Assembly (NCBI GenBank): GCA_050084515.1
Contig: CM114272.1
Coordinates: 1 to 64,000, forward strand
Direction: 5' to 3'
Source of the DNA: Blasia pusilla
Taxonomy: Eukaryota; Marchantiophyta; Marchantiopsida; Blasiales
Length of the DNA stretch: 64,000 bases
Part shown: in pieces, positions 41,111 to 55,171 of the stretch
How positions within the stretch are numbered: position 1 is the first letter of the stretch
Layout of the letters: every line of letters begins with the position of its first letter
The notes under the pieces: generated by a model
Databases searched by the model: none
What the model saw: the letters and a program-made list of their open reading frames with translations, nothing else
Told to the model about the DNA's origin: nothing
Program-made: the position numbers and the translations under genes

Positions 41111-42683
41111 TGACATGGACTCAAACTCCAATAAGGTAATCTAGTAACTTAGACATAACTCTCGCTTTATCCCATAATATGTGCTAGGTACCTCACCTTT
41201 GCACTCATTATCTTCCTTGACCAACCATTCCACATATGTCATAGTAGATGGGACGTTAATATCCAGTCGCACGTTGTGAGACCCTTTTTGCCAATTCAGG
41301 TATATGCTCTCCATGTGTGAATGGGCTAGAGAGTCCACCACCAAGCGCATAAGCGCATATGTGGACCGATGCCATCTACGTCACACCATCAAGTGTGCCA
41401 ATGATGACACTCTATACATGTGCAAAAATCATGGAATGATGAGAAATCAACGAGGAGTGTTTTGAGGCACACTTCCTTGATTGTTATCTTGGTAGCATGT
41501 GGATCGGCAATGTGGGTTGTAGTGGGCATGACCTCAAGGATTTCTCATACCCTTGACATGGGAACTTGCCACAAGGGCATGGATATACTCGGGGGTCTCA
41601 CTTCCACAAATATGCCCCATCACGTGCGACAAAGTAAGGGGTTTTTTAATTGCGTCCCTCGGAAGACTTATTAAATTTTGTGGAAGAACAATAGGGTTTA
41701 ATTTATTCTATGGCGCTCTTAAAAGAACAATAGGGTCTTTATATTAGTTTCCTTTCCATAGAAGACATTCACATAAGATAGGGTTAATACTCACAAAATA
41801 TATATAATACATATTTGTTGCATAAAAATTAGATTTATATTTATTTCAAAATTAAATAATTTTATATAATAAAATTCCTCCCTAGGTACGAATTTTTTTT
41901 ATTCTTTGTAAGGAAATTTAGAGGGAAAAAGATAGTTTTTTAAAAGGTGTTACCCCTTAACCATTTTCCCACTATTTCTCCCGAGTATACTTGAACCGGG
42001 TTTAGATTTAGGTGAAAACCTTCCAAGGAAAGACGAACAACCGCCACTCCAAAGAGGAGCTTGCAAGCAAGTTGCAGGCGGGTTGTAGGGAGGTTTGATT
42101 ATCGAGCAAGCTTCAATCAATCCTATGTTGAGTTCTTCCCGAATAGCGGACATGTTGAAAAACTTTCTTCGATCTATGATCACTAACACCTACTTGTGAA
42201 AGAGCTCGTGAAGCAGCTCAAGGCATTTTTTTTCAATTGGATCTACATCTTGCGATACTGGAACCTCGGACGGACAAATTGTGCTTCTCTAGAATCGTTT
42301 GTGTATGTCTATCATTTTGGCTTATTGTTGAAGTTGGTTCACTATTGTTCGGCATTGGTCGGCTTATTGTTATCCATCCTCTTGTTTTCAAGCTGATTTA
42401 GGTAACCATGTGACCTCTCTCTCATTTGATTCACATTTGGTCGTGGGGGAAATCAGATTTGGTTGTGTAAGAGAGATATTTGAAACCTAATGCGCCCAAC
42501 AAAAAGAAGCTTGCTATCTCTCCGTTGCAGTCCTGTGCTTCTCCACGGAGCTACCATGTGCCAACCTCCAACGAGCACTCAACTTCAGTATTCAGTTGCT
42601 TTCGTAATTTTCCAACATGAAATGGATGGTTGAAAGCTGAAACCAATGTCATCTCTTGTGGACACTTGTGTATAGAGTGATTA
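41111..42683. other. Intergenic region, no gene supported
   Basis: Contains probable continuation of the decayed retroelement up to about 41350, then AT-rich DNA (41770-41940). Frames at 41950-42189 (minus) and 42196-42396 (plus) show no recognisable product. Confidence 0.4.
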
Positions 42684-43157
42684 GTGAATCAAATTTTGCT
42701 GCTTGTTGCCAATCATATTTTAATCTTTGAGCTCTCTAGAAACACTCGAAAATTCGCAACTCTCTGTGAGCGTGGTTGTCAAGCAAAAATGACTACTACG
42801 GCGATTACCCATACAATAGTGCCTACTGTAACTTATGAGGGCAAGATTATCGATAAATCCATCCTTGTAAATTAGTTGTCTTGCAATCCTTTCATGTCAA
42901 AGGACATGCTAACTCGAATAGCCCAAAAGATATATTACAGTATTGGCAAGGGAAAGAAGCGTGATCCTAATTGCCCAACTTTTTTGGTTGATGTCGGTAG
43001 TGATATCGCTGTTTTGTTTGAATCTAGAGCAGACGTTGGCCCTTCCACAAGATCAACAAAGTCAAAGAAAAGAAAGGGAAAAGAGACACAACTTGTAGTG
43101 GAGGCAAGAGTTGCAAAAAATGAGTATTGGTTAGGGAGTATTGTGTTTATGATTTAG
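42684..43157 (+). pseudogene. Unrecognised open frame interrupted by one TAG
   Basis: A single reading frame is open from 42684 to 43157 except for a TAG at 42873-42875. The second part contains DPNCPTFLVDVGSDI and a basic cluster KSKKRKGKE that resembles a nuclear localisation signal. A further short frame at 43213-43449 in another phase follows. No family is recognised. It could be a decayed mobile-element protein or an exon pair of an unknown gene. Confidence 0.2.
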
Positions 43158-43580
43158 AAGAATGGTACACATTGGTCAAGACGTCGTAGGGCCTTCGACT
43201 TGATGGACATACATGTATCTCCTCCTAGACAGAAGGGAAGCATTTGTCGTGTCATGTGTAATTGATACAAGTCATGGTAACAACAAAACCTTGTTCATTT
43301 ATGATGCAATAGATGTGCAATGGATTGATATTGAAATGGTGATTTCTAATATGAGTTTGACAATGAAATCAAGGGTACAAGATAGAATATATATACTTGA
43401 TTCAGTTGACTTACATGCTTTGACTACATACATTCAGAGTGTGAGTTGATCTTGGTGAGTTTTTTTTTTATGTGTGAGACATGTTGGATTCAATATTTTT
43501 GTGGATTGTGCTTAGAATGTACTTGACACTGTTGAATTGTGAGTAGGTTAGTGGGAGGGAGTAGGCTAGGGGGATGACAG

Positions 43581-43622
43581 ATTGGCTGATTGAGCTACTT
43601 GCTCAATAAGGGGTTGAATCCC
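43581..43622 (+). promoter_or_regulatory. tRNA-like element with box B motif
   Basis: GGTTGAATCCC at 43612-43622 matches a box B and sits in a GGGG/CCCC stem like a T arm. It is preceded by a 7-bp perfect stem ATTGAGC/GCTCAAT at 43589-43607 like an anticodon arm and by TGGCTGATTG, a weak box A. The D arm is missing, so it is not a functional tRNA. A SINE head or tRNA relic is possible. Confidence 0.35.
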
Positions 43623-44459
43623 CCTCTATCATAGTGTAACGACAACATGTTGGATGTTAACTTAACTTGGTACTTTTCTTTTCTTTCAAGGCCTTATTTA
43701 TTTCAAGTGATTTCTTTACTTGAAGAATTTTAGGGGTACCAAAAATGAAAAAATAACTCTTTTAAAGTACATAAGGGTGAGAAAAAAAAAGATTTTCACT
43801 TATAAGTTAGGGAGCCTAGACCCTAAAACGTCGAAGGTGATGTAGAGCCTTTCTTATAGTGACCCCCCCCCCCCGAGTGGATATATAACCTCAAAGTCTA
43901 CTCCTATGTGGCTCTATAGATGTCATATGACTCATCTGAATTTGGAGGAAGCGTTCACCTCTAGTAGAAGTCTATTATGCACCAGGTGTAACAACAAGTC
44001 TATGAACATGTTTAAAATAGAGAATTACTCATGGAAGTTTGGAAGAAGCAAGATACTAACCACGATAGTTGTTTGAGCACTAAGATATGATGGAATTTGC
44101 GCCTCCTCATCTAGATGATCTCCATGTGCATAAACATCAACATTGGAGATATGGTCATGAAGGAAATCTTCTATGTAGTCCTTGTTGTGATATGATTCGC
44201 CATCCTCGTTGGTGTATGCTCCGTCATCCTCTCCTAGCGCTGCTTGTTGGAGAGCTTGGTTGATCCTTGGGCATTCTCCATGCCTCCAATTGTTCTTTGA
44301 AGGAGGAAAAAATGGCATTCCCTATGATGAAAATATGCTCCAACTTGTGATGCCTCCAAGATAGAGGAAGCCTCTATGCATTGGTTATAGAAACATTGGA
44401 ATGTATTTTGGAGTTGGAGTTTAAGTATCACACTAAGGAGAAGGGGAGGGGGGACCAGG
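43623..44459. other. Intergenic region, no gene supported
   Basis: Includes a run of 12 C residues at 43863-43874. Minus-strand frames at 44025-44545 have no recognisable product. Confidence 0.4.
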
Positions 44460-44499
44460 CTAAGAGGGTTGGACGAGGGGAAAGGGAGGATTTCAGAGT

Positions 44500-44850
44500 G
44501 GTTTGGTGCTAGACTACTAGGTGGACAGTCTCCGTCTTCCATCACAAATGCTCTTGCTGGATGGGTTGTTATTCTGACCCTTGGTGAGAGAAACCTTATT
44601 GAGATCTATATCTCCACATAAGTGTGCTATTTGGTGTCACAGATTGTGGCACTAAATGCATCATGTGCCCCACATAGTTGAGTACTAGGAGCAAGAGGTG
44701 CAAGTAGCGCATGTGGAGGAGACAATGGTAGGCCTCTTAAATACATGGGAAGGTGGTCTATGACTTACCCTAGTTCCATCACCACATAAGGTAGTGCAAG
44801 TGTAGAGGAGATGGGTCCATGGGTAGGGTTGACTATGATTTGTGAGGTCT
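44500..44850 (+). repeat. Diverged direct repeat, unit 1
   Basis: Aligns by eye with 44890-45235. Shared blocks include ATATCTCCACAT, TTTGGTGTCA/TTTTGTGTCA, GATTGTGGCA, GTGCTAGGAGCAAG/GTACTAGGAGCAAG, GGAAGGTGGTC and AGGGTAGTG/AAGGTAGTG. Confidence 0.75.
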
Positions 44851-44889
44851 CAAAGGCTGTGATTGTGGAGTGATGACATGCCATATCCA

Positions 44890-45235
44890 ATAGGAGGGAA
44901 TGAGTGGGGTTGAGGGTTTTGGGAGTGGTTCAGAAAGACCATCAAATGGACAATCTCAAACTCCCATCATAGATGCTCTTTCCAGATTGGGTTGAGCTAT
45001 ATCTCCACATTATTTTAGCATTTTGTGTCATGGATTGTGGCATTATGAGAGATGATCCAAATGGGGGAGTGCTAGGAGCAAGCAGTACAAGTAGCACACA
45101 AAGAGGAAAAAATGGTTGGCCTCTCCGAGGGATAGGAAGGTGGTCAATGACTAGCTCTAGTTCAACCGCTGCGTAGGGTAGTGTAAGATGCGGAGGTGAT
45201 GGCTCCAAGGGTAGGGCCGACTGTAATTTTCGATT
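44890..45235 (+). repeat. Diverged direct repeat, unit 2
   Basis: Second unit of the duplication at 44500-44850. Frames on both strands are shared between units only in pieces, so the duplication does not look like a preserved coding region. Confidence 0.75.
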
Positions 45236-46621
45236 TAGCACCCCCTACACTCATGGAGTGAGGATAGAACAGATCTCATAGGTGCATTGTTTTGACCCAA
45301 TCTATATACCTGATGACATCAAAGTCAAAAAAAGTTTATTTTTGTGATCATGCGGTAGAGGAGGCACGGCATTTGCTGCTCCCAAAAGGGACTCAATCCT
45401 TGAGTCACGGAGGAGAGGAGCCATCCAAGTTATCCAACCCATTGCGAAAATCCTTTGAAAGTATCCCTTACCTCTCAGAGCCCTAGGAATGCAGGGTTAG
45501 TTATTTCGTGTTTTGGAAGACTTAATTGACTATTTGGGTGCCTTACTTGTTCAATTTACAAGATATTGGGAGCTCCTAAATGTAGAGGTTGTGGATTATG
45601 TGCGATGGGACTGAAACAATAGAGAGGAGGTCTTTGTCAACTAGGATGTCTTAACATTGATGGCAAATTCGTGACAATTAGTTACTCATGTAGTCTCTTC
45701 CATTTAGTTTTTTTTTCTTATAGTAGAGATGCTAACTCCACACTAGGTCTATGGTGCGGCATGATATATCGTATCCTGGCCCGATAGACCAGAGCTGAAG
45801 GAGGAATGGTGACAAGTGTGTGAGAGTGTGTGATGACCTCCACCAACGTGGATCCCTCTACCTCCTCAAATCGGCTTGTAGGAGGAGAAAACCATTTGGA
45901 TGATGGGTCCTAGACTGAGAGTGAGGATGAGGAAGACGATGACAACAATGAGGAGCTCTGCCTTACAAAGCATTCAGGTGCTCCAAGATAGAGTAGGAGG
46001 TCCTTGTTGGATAGTGCACCCAATGGATGAATGGTTTCCATTTGTAATATTCGTCACCACACACGATCAGGCAACTATATCCTTAGTTAGGCGAATACAT
46101 GCAGAAGTTTGACGCGGGTGATGGTAGGGCCTATTCGAACGTCCTCGAGGACTGGACCTTCTATAATTTGAGTGCATCCCCGCAAGCATGCACTTTAGGT
46201 GCAAGCCAATAACATAAGTAGAATTTGCATCACTAGTGTTAATATTGTTCTTCCATTTTTTTACAGAAGTTTCAATATGTAATTGAAATGTGGAATGTGT
46301 TCCACCGAAATTTATTTGCACACATGAAAGAAATCTCGTGAATTTTTAAGAAAAAAATGCTAGTTATTTGCAGGTGAGACTCACAATGCAATTGCAATGC
46401 TACAAAAAATTATCGATCCAGTTCTTTGCGAGTAAATTGCAACTAAATTGCAAGTGTAGTAAGACGACACTTTAGAGCCATGTTGGAGTCACTAAATTTG
46501 TGTCAAATTCTCAATTATGTAGTTAAGTTGCGAGTACATCACTTGCAAAATTGCAATTGGACTAGACTTGCCAAAATATTGCGATTGTAATAATATTTGA
46601 GTTTGTTGGGCCCAACTATTG
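45236..46621. other. Intergenic region, no gene supported
   Basis: No recognisable gene. The 46400-46620 part is rich in short AATTGCAA-type motifs. Confidence 0.4.
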
Positions 46622-47240
46622 TCATAAAATCCTTGCATTGGTTCCAACTAATAGTTCATATTACAAGAGAGCATTATGAAAGTCTCTATCCATTGCATAT
46701 ACATGGGTATCCAATAGGATGGTTGTGTTTCATGAGGGTTGTGTGAAAGCGAATCATTCAAATGTCACATTTGCTCTTGCTACTAAGAACATTGTGGAAA
46801 TACGGGGATCAGATTTCCACTAAATTTTATAAACCTTATCTTTAAGTGATGGTATGGCGGGCGACCCATAACCCACATGCTTTATTGCTTACGTGCAGAT
46901 TAACGTTGAAGGAGGAGAGTAGTTAATAAAGGAATTCAAAAACATTTCTAAGACGTGTTTGGATGTCGACATATGGCCAGGTGAGCTAATCGTATTTGGG
47001 GTAGTGAGGTTGGTACAAGGGAGTAGCTAGAATGGTTCCCAAAATTTGTTACCAAAACCGTTCCGCAAATGGAGAGAAAATTGCAAGAAAAAATTAATGA
47101 TGTGTGTTCCAATTGAATCGAGGCCACATGATAGAAAAAGTAAGAGAGACAATGTAGGTTTACGACGAATCCTCGAATTACACTAAAAGAAAATGATTGT
47201 AGAGGTGCTACCAAGGGCTTTACGTACAATGGTCTTAATC
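46622..47240 (+). repeat. Dispersed repeat A, copy 2 (with extra internal sequence)
   Basis: Matches 31692-32140 at both ends. About 250-300 bp in the middle (roughly 46850-47150) has little or no counterpart in copy 1 and may be an insertion. The AATAAA present in copy 1 is not preserved here. No uL18-like coding sequence lies upstream of this copy. Confidence 0.7.
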
Positions 47241-47399
47241 TATATTATTTTTGGAGAGGTGTTCATAGAATTAATAGAATCCTCTTAAATTGATTTAAAA
47301 TTAAACTTGACAATTAATTATGTGAGCTAACTGAAATTCGTGGCTACGCTAACTCGAGCCCGTGCATGGCACGGGCTTATGCTAGTTATCAGAGCGCAT

Positions 47400-47656
47400 C
47401 CATAATATATTTCCTTTGTTTACGAACGATGGTCACCTTTCCTTGTCTGGACAGGAAAAGAACGGCTGCCTCCATAATATATTTCCTTTGCTTACGAACG
47501 ATGGACACCTTTCCTTGTCTGGTCAGAAAAAGAGCGACGGAACGATGGTCACCTTTCCTAGTCTGGACAAGGAAAGAACGGCGGCCTCCATAATATTTCC
47601 TTTGTTTACGAACGATGGCCACCTTTCCTTGTCTGGTCAGAAAAAGAACGACAGAC
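47400..47656 (+). repeat. Minisatellite of about 70-bp units
   Basis: Four units: 47400-47471, 47472-47539, a shortened unit 47540-47587 and 47588-47656. Each carries TTTACGAACGATGG, CACCTTTCCTTGTCTGG and a purine-rich AAAAAGAACG end. Units vary by about 10 percent. Frames on both strands remain open because of the periodicity but are not credible genes. Confidence 0.9.
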
Positions 47657-48268
47657 TGATATTGACTGCCGTTGTTATGCAGAATCTGTATTATTAAGGG
47701 AAAGCGCTCTTTTGCTAGATATGCATCCTCATAACACCTGTCATTTTCAGCCGTGTCGCTCGCCCTTCTATCCTCTTTCGGAATCCGAGTTCATTTTAGG
47801 GTACACCGGCTAGTTTTTAGGTAGGGTAATGTATGGGAGTGGGAGTATCTTACTTCAATTTTCCCAGAGTTACAGAACAAAAAAAGTAGCATGTTCGAAG
47901 TGAATATTGTCGCCGAGAAAGATTTTACTCAACGACCGCGGAATGCGATTTATTACAGATCGATTGATTAGACAAGCGGTCGCTCAGTTTTGCCTGACGA
48001 AACATTGGTAGTCTCTAACTATCATACATGTGCAAAACTCATTTGATCGGACTGCTAAATGAGAGCTGATCTGAGGGCACCCAATGTGAAATGCTCGTCC
48101 TGCGAACCAAAGGTTTACTTTGCTTTCGGAATTTCAAATGAGACACTACTTAGTATATGTACATATGCTGATGTAGAAAGCGAGCATGCGGAGAGTGCAC
48201 TACTCTTACTTTCTCTTCACAATGGCCGCTTCCGCTGGTGTTGGATCGGGCACGGATTGTCGAATTTG
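47657..48268. other. 3' flank of sucrose synthase gene
   Basis: Downstream DNA of the minus-strand sucrose synthase gene. A minus-strand AATAAA (TTTATT at 47949-47954) about 315 bases past the stop is a possible polyadenylation signal. Confidence 0.45.
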
Positions 48269-51200
48269 CTACTTCCCCTCGTCGTGGAAGTCGTCGCTCG
48301 ACAGAGGTACTGTCTTTACCTACAGAAGAGATATGCGTGAGAGTTAGCCGATTGCGATTGTAGCCAAACAACTACCGTCCAGAAGCTCCATCTACGCGCG
48401 TAACTGAAGACTAGTAACCTGGTTGAGGCGAAATCTTACCAGTTCTCTGTACTTCAAGATATAGAACATTTCCAGATATCGGCGACACTCTCTCCTTCCC
48501 AGCTTAGATACGTATTTCCAGAAGCTATACACGCCGGCGAGTGTCAGCAATTTCTCCGCATACTTCTTCCAGGTAAACCTGCTCACGACATCACATTGAG
48601 GAAAGATCAGATCCAATTTCTTTTTATAAGTCTCATGTAGTATTTTCAATTTCTTCCACTTTGTGAGTGGACAATTACTATGGCCGCAAATTAAGTCGCC
48701 TTTCTCCTTCGTAGATTACTTATCCGTTAAATTTGTCTGCAGAAATTTCCCCTTCTTCATCTGTCCAGTTGCTCCGCCGAAAATGTGTATCTCAGAATGC
48801 AATTTCCTGAACCGAATATTTGGAAAATTTTACGATATTCATAGTTGTAGAGTGTAGTGAATTGACTTACCGGCTATAGATCCTGTCTAGACCAGCATCC
48901 GAGATCGTTTTCCAGTAGTCTGGCTCCTTCTTGCATCGCTCGAAGAACGCAACCAAATCTGCACTGACGTTGTCGCCGTAGTAAGGATCAATATGGAAAC
49001 CTGAGATCCCATGCTCGATAATTTCAGCTGGTCCTCCATGGCAGGTTGCGAAGGTAGGGAGGCCACAGTTCATAGCTTCCACGACTGTCAATCCGAACGC
49101 TTCATATAATGCTGGCTGCTCATCATTCCAGGTCAAAAATCGTTATGATCACATCTTTTCCTCTCCTCCACATCCATACCCATCTTCGCAGCAATTATTG
49201 CAGGGAGTATCTTACCTTCTCCTCTACTTTTATTGTTTATGTCAGACAATAGTTTCCAAATCGAGAAGAGCATAATTATGTTTTCTTTGATGCATTTTAT
49301 ATCATCATACCACTCACTCTCCTCTACGTCAAATCTCATTCATGGGAGCGGGAGCCTCACAATTTCCTCCACTCAACGAATTTCGGACAACTAACTTTCC
49401 CAGACGTAGGAAGGGATGAATCTTCTCTTTGCTCTCACATGTGTGAAGAATAAGACTTTTCCAGGTTGACTATTTGAGCCTGAACAATGGAACTTTGTAT
49501 GAGAAACAGACCTAGTCGGATACAGATGCAACCACAGGACCTCTTTTGATGCTAAGTCTGGAAAGATTAAGATCTGAGTGACATGAATTCACCTGCACAA
49601 AGACACCGCCTGTATCAGCTATGTAGCGGTATAATTCTCCAGTTAGGACTCTATTTCTCTGTGCTCGAATCCACCGGAATCGATCACCCAAATTATACTG
49701 TTTAATGAGGCCATGCATTTTCTCAATTTCCTTCACTTCCTCTCTGTCCTTCGACTTCTCGGCATCAATATCGCCGGCGACGAGAACCAAATTGGCCAAC
49801 TCCTGAAGCCTCTTGTTCTTCCCAAACAGTTCCACGAGCCCCGTCATGTTCTTGACAACGTCCAGGCGAGCCATAGAAAAGATTATCGGCTTCTTCTTAT
49901 TTTTCAAGACACCTCTGCATAGCATAGACAAAGGCTTTGCATGTTACAACATTATTGTGATTTTCGCCATGACAGCCTCCCTGCAGAAAAACAGGAAACA
50001 TGAAACTCTTCCTGTGTAAAAACCTCATCTACTGATACGGCCCTCAAGCTCATGGAACGTGAGGAGAAGTCAGAATTGTACATATGCGCCGAGGTCTGCG
50101 CTTCACTGAATAGGAGCTCTTCAATGTCAGGATGTAGAGATATCAAGCGCTTCTCCTTGTCAGTGTGAGGAAAGTAAATGTCCATGTCTGCTCCAGGCGA
50201 CACGATGTTGAATTTGGGGTCGAATACATCGATACCGTTCACCACACGGTAGAGTCCTGGCATGGTGAATGCAGAGTGACTTTCATATTGACCCACAACT
50301 TCTTCACTGCAGAGCACGAATTCAAGGTCAAAAGAGTTCATTCCAAGCTCTGTGCACAGGTGACCAAACAGCTGTGGAAACAGGAGTTTCAAGTTCCTAA
50401 ATTTCTTGTGCGTACCTCCCGACGATTTCTTGGTATGTGCTGGTTATGATGAAGTCGGCGTGGTTCATAGCTATAAGGTCCGCCGTGAATTGGCACGAGA
50501 AGTGGTATTTTTCATCGTACTGTTTCCAGAAAATGTCGGAATCTGGATACTTGGTTTTCTCCAAAGCGTGAGCAATGTTGCCCTGCGGGACCAGAACCAA
50601 CGATGGGGGTTGGAAACAAGCTTAGAAGCTCAATTCTTCGGTAAGGAAAGACGAAGTCTCGTTATGACTGCACAGAAACGTGAGTACCTGGGTGACTCCA
50701 AGTCTGTGAGAAAGTAAAGACGCCACCAGGTTTCCATCGCTGTAATTTCCGATGATCAAATCAGGCTTTCCGTGCAGCTTGGCAACGACCTCGCTAGCAA
50801 CGTCCTGTATCAATCAAGTATCAAGCTGTCAAGGCATACATGATCAGACGCCCCGAAATTCTTTCCTACATCAACTGCTGGGAGTTCACAAGAGGATGAG
50901 AGGCACATTTCACAGGACAGCCTCCAACATGGATGTGAACATCCACATGAGCAAAGTGTTGGTTGGCAACGAGGTTCATAAACCAACCAGATCATCAAAA
51001 AATATGCCCAGTGGATATGAGAGCAAAGTGATCGGCTTTGCAGATGACCATACCTCAGTGAATTTTTCCAGGTAAGGATAAACGTCAAAGCGAGAAATCC
51101 ACTTTCGCAGAACTCCATTTTCAGTGCGGAATGGGACTCGAAGAATAGCAGAATGCTGAGTACCTTCAATTCGCTCATAACGCTGGTTGCAAGCCGTACC

Positions 51201-54200
51201 AAGGGATTCGGGAATGAGGCGCGTTACCTGGATGAATGAGACACAATTACTTGAGTCTGTTGGTCAGTAACCATTCTGCTTACACCAAGCAGATCAACAA
51301 ATCTGCCAAGAAGTTCCCAGATTGCTGCCCTCTCGACTGTATGCTATCGCCCCTAATGATTCATCAAACCAGACTTCAGACAAATAGAAACTTTCCACTT
51401 GCTCGAGTTGAATGGGCCCGGTGGCAGATTTCGAAGTGGTAGACTCTCTATTTCTGCTCCTCTCATCAAAGTTGCAGGTAGTTCGAATTCAACATCTCTT
51501 CTGCTAAAACCACAACTTCCTCTAAAAGGAAACCCTTACCCATAGGAGCGGGCCCAGAACATGCAGAATGACATGCGTCCTGAAAACCGTTAGTCATTGT
51601 AAGAAGTCTAAGTATGAGGAGAGACTGTACACCCACCACGAGAATTTGTGGCGTAATTTCCAAGCCTTGTTGCTTGATCTTTAAGATCATTTCTTTCTCC
51701 AAAGCCCTTACTTGATCCAAAATGTACACAATCTGCACCACACACAGGTGATTCAAGAAAACTGTTTTCCTCCTAATGTGTGCAGGCAACAGAGGTAACA
51801 ACAATCTCTCGGAAGGCGAAGACAATTTCTGCACGATACCAGTCAAGAAGACTCGTCCACAAAAATTGCGGAGTAAGAGCTTCAGAGAAGGATCTCACCT
51901 GGCCACCAGTGTCGGGTAAACCCAAGACCCCTGCTTGTCCAAAATATCCATGTGGTGACATAATGACCACGGTGAAAACCATGGGAATCCGGGACAGAAA
52001 CGTTTCTAATGTAGCGGGATCTGGAGCTTGGAGAATTTCGGAAAGAAGGTGCATCATTTCCAAAATTCGACCAGCGGTGTCACCCCATCCCTTCTCCAGT
52101 CCAAATTCTCGTAGCCTGAATTATGCAAAGTTCACACACCACAGGATCATGTAAGTAACTAAAACTGAAGCCCACCAACGGCGTCATTCAATCTTCATTG
52201 AAGGTTGAGCTCGCACAACAAGTAATGCTTTTACAAACATCAATGAATGGAAGAACAAACTGCTGATGACGAGAGTCATCAGCAATCATCAGAAATTCGT
52301 TGTTCCATCCTGCGGACGTTTCATTATAGATAAGGACTGCAGAGTGTGTGGGTCTTGAATCATCGTGTGCAGGTTAGTGAAATTGAACGCAGTGGACTGT
52401 CAAACAAGCCTCGTTGAAGAATCTAGTTTTGGTCGAGCTTGCGTTATGAGTAATACATTCAGAGGAATCAACTTTTGTGAACGAATGAAACTACGAAGTG
52501 CTGATAGCGCCATACATCACCTCAACCTTCCAGACGTTGTGTTACAGTAGGAAGACTACAAAGTAAGGAACTCGAGTTACTTTGAAGCTATTTCTTTGAA
52601 GGGTGTATCAGCCGGCAATTTGGTCAAGAACTCCTCTGCTTTCAGCATCGATGGGCGCAGCTTCTCTAAGGTAGCTATTCTGTCGTTGAGCATTAACACC
52701 TGCCATAACCCCACAGGAAAAGTGAAGTCAATGGGGACTGTGACAGATTTTCCTGTGGGCGAGGGAAAAATTGAGACCCTGGAAAGAAGCTTGGAGCACA
52801 GTACCTCCTTTCGATTTTTGTGAATCTTCAAGAATTCGAACAGTGGCTGCATGCTGTCTGGACCACGGAACAGTTGTGACGAAAGATGACGATTGAGAAA
52901 TTGAACGCCATTTCCGATCGAGGAAGGCAATGTCAGACGAGGGAATCCAGCGCCAAATGGTTCAAGGTCCAGCTCTAACACGAAGTTATCTTTCACTCTG
53001 CAAAGACGGCAACTCCAGTTAGTAACGAAACTGAAACCTGACTTTCTCATATCAAAGATACCTACTGCATACATGGTTGACCAACAGACTCTAATTCATG
53101 AGCTAGCACACTACCTACTTCACTACTAGCACACTGTCGATGCGATAATGGTGAATTCTGTTACCCATTTGATTGGAGCTGCTCTTTGAACTCAAGATAC
53201 TCTGAGACTGTGAGCTCCTCAACTTTGAGCTCATCCACATTGACCTTCAGGTATTCCCAAGACCCTGGCTTTGGTCGCACGGCCAACCCCACAAGCGGGG
53301 GCAGCACTACGCCTTCCTGCTCACAGGAAACATAAACACACAAATGACTAGCAAGCCTCGGACAACTTGACGCGACTATGCCATCACAAGAATTCAGAAT
53401 TAGCCTCAAAAAAGATGAAAAGGACTCAGAATTCCTGCCTTGAGAAGATCAATTATACGAGTCTATTCGCAGGTCAGATAGCATCACCAACCTGAGTGGC
53501 TTTTAGTACGATGCCAAATGGCCCATCTTTCAACTTTTGGTACATAGCACACCCGTCCACGCCATTGGCAAGCTCATTCATGAGCTGATGGGGTTGCAAT
53601 AACGATGGTCCTTTGGCAACATATCTGGAGGTAGACAATGCCATCCAATCAAACCAAACGTGGATGTTAGCTTGAGAAAGAAGGCCAGACTAGGTATGCA
53701 TCCTTTCCACTCACACAGAACCAGTACACATTGCTAGCAAAGTTGAGCACTCAGCTGAACATGAAGGACCTGACGCAACCTGTAGGCGGGGGCTAGAGAC
53801 ACACGCACAGAGCACGACACCGAGACTTAAACCTCTCGACTGAGACCCAGCGAGCATCTGATCTCAGTGCCCAAAGTAGTGTGGGACGTCAGGCACCGTC
53901 AGTCTCTACAAACTCTGCACATGTGAACTGGTCTGCTGCCAGCTGAAAACAGTCCTGCAGATTTGCACCAACTTGACACTTGGCTTGCTCCTCTTTGGGA
54001 TGATCGCCAGCTCCCGTAAATAACTCGAGCTGAAATTTATCTACAATAGAAATTCTAGAGCCTGGAGGTGTTCGGTCCTTACTATAGTCTGCTACCGAAA
54101 GGAGTGCAAAAACTGGCCAATTGACCACTGGAAGTTTCTCCCATCAGACCAGTCAACCTCCAGATGTCGAGAAACGAACTGGGTTTGTGACCACCAAGGA

Positions 54201-54840
54201 AGCGATTCATCGACATCACGGCGCCTAGAGCTTTCTCGAGTTGAAAAGAAGGGCTTTCGGGTAGTTGTTTCTGTGGCATAGCTGATTCGTTCATCCAAAC
54301 TCATACGAAGACTGGTTCGAGGAGTTGCTGCGATAGAACCGCATGCACAAAGGAGAGACGTCTATGGGTATCTGTTTGCTACCCAATGTTTCCAGCTTCA
54401 CCGAATCGATATCAAGCTGAGACTAAGTTCTTGACATGTGTCCCTGCCTTCAATGGCCGCGAACAGTTGACAGACCCATCTGAATTCCTATTTGAAGAAA
54501 GTGGGGATACTTTAGGAAAAAATGGCTTCAAATGCGATGAAGCCAATTTTAAATCAAACCAAGTCGCTCGGAAGTATCTACCGAGTCAAAAATGATAAGA
54601 TCAAGTTTACTTCAATATAAGTTCCTGGGCGATCTTAGTAGAGCGAGTTCAAGACTGACCGGTCAGCCAGGGAAACTACAACCAGAGAAACACGAATTTC
54701 ATGTACATGCATTACACAGAGCTCCCGATTGCCGAGAGCTGGCCTTACTTGTTGAATAGGGACACGAATAGATTCCTATGTTCCCCGAGGCCGTCTTGCA
54801 CACGCTCCCGCATGCTGGCAGCTCTGGTTAATTTGCTCAT
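48269..54840 (-). CDS. SUS: Sucrose synthase
   Basis: Fifteen coding exons on the minus strand encode 813 residues: 54749-54840, 53492-53624, 53165-53316, 52805-52997, 52581-52699, 51899-52115, 51637-51732, 51054-51227, 50688-50804, 50416-50582, 50082-50306, 49593-49914, 48871-49115, 48440-48578 and 48269-48319. All junctions are GT-AG and in phase. The enzyme interconverts sucrose plus UDP with UDP-glucose plus fructose. The N-terminal region starts [14 protein letters not shown] and includes [13 protein letters not shown]. The GT-B catalytic part shows [89 protein letters not shown] and the [12 protein letters not shown]-x7-E motif. R6-x-x-S9 fits the conserved phosphoserine site of plant sucrose synthases. 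Length fits the family. The first exon is isolated by an 1124-bp intron. Confidence 0.97.
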
Positions 54841-55163
54841 CTTGATCTGCAGGGTGGCCACTCTTGATGTGCTCCTTGAGTCGACAACTCCTCAAAGGCG
54901 GAGGATTAGACGCATCGATCTTCAGTGCAGTTGTAGGTCCGAAGGTGCACTGTCACTTGCTCGCTCGCAATTCAAGATCCTCTCCAATTGGAAGACGTCC
55001 GTCGCGTGCACACATGAATCACCTCTCACAGGGTGCCACTGATGTCCTACAGAAGGCTAATATGATCCCACTGGAAGCGTGAGCTCCTATCTCCGCATCA
55101 TACCTCCCTCATACCGATGAGATTGTTCAAGAAAATTCCCTGTGGGAGAGCGCTGGAACATTT

Positions 55164-55171
55164 TATTTATA
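55164..55171 (-). promoter_or_regulatory. TATA box, sucrose synthase promoter
   Basis: TATAAATA on the minus strand, 324 bp upstream of the sucrose synthase start codon. The spacing implies a leader of roughly 290 nt if transcription begins about 30 bp downstream. A leader intron cannot be excluded. Confidence 0.45.
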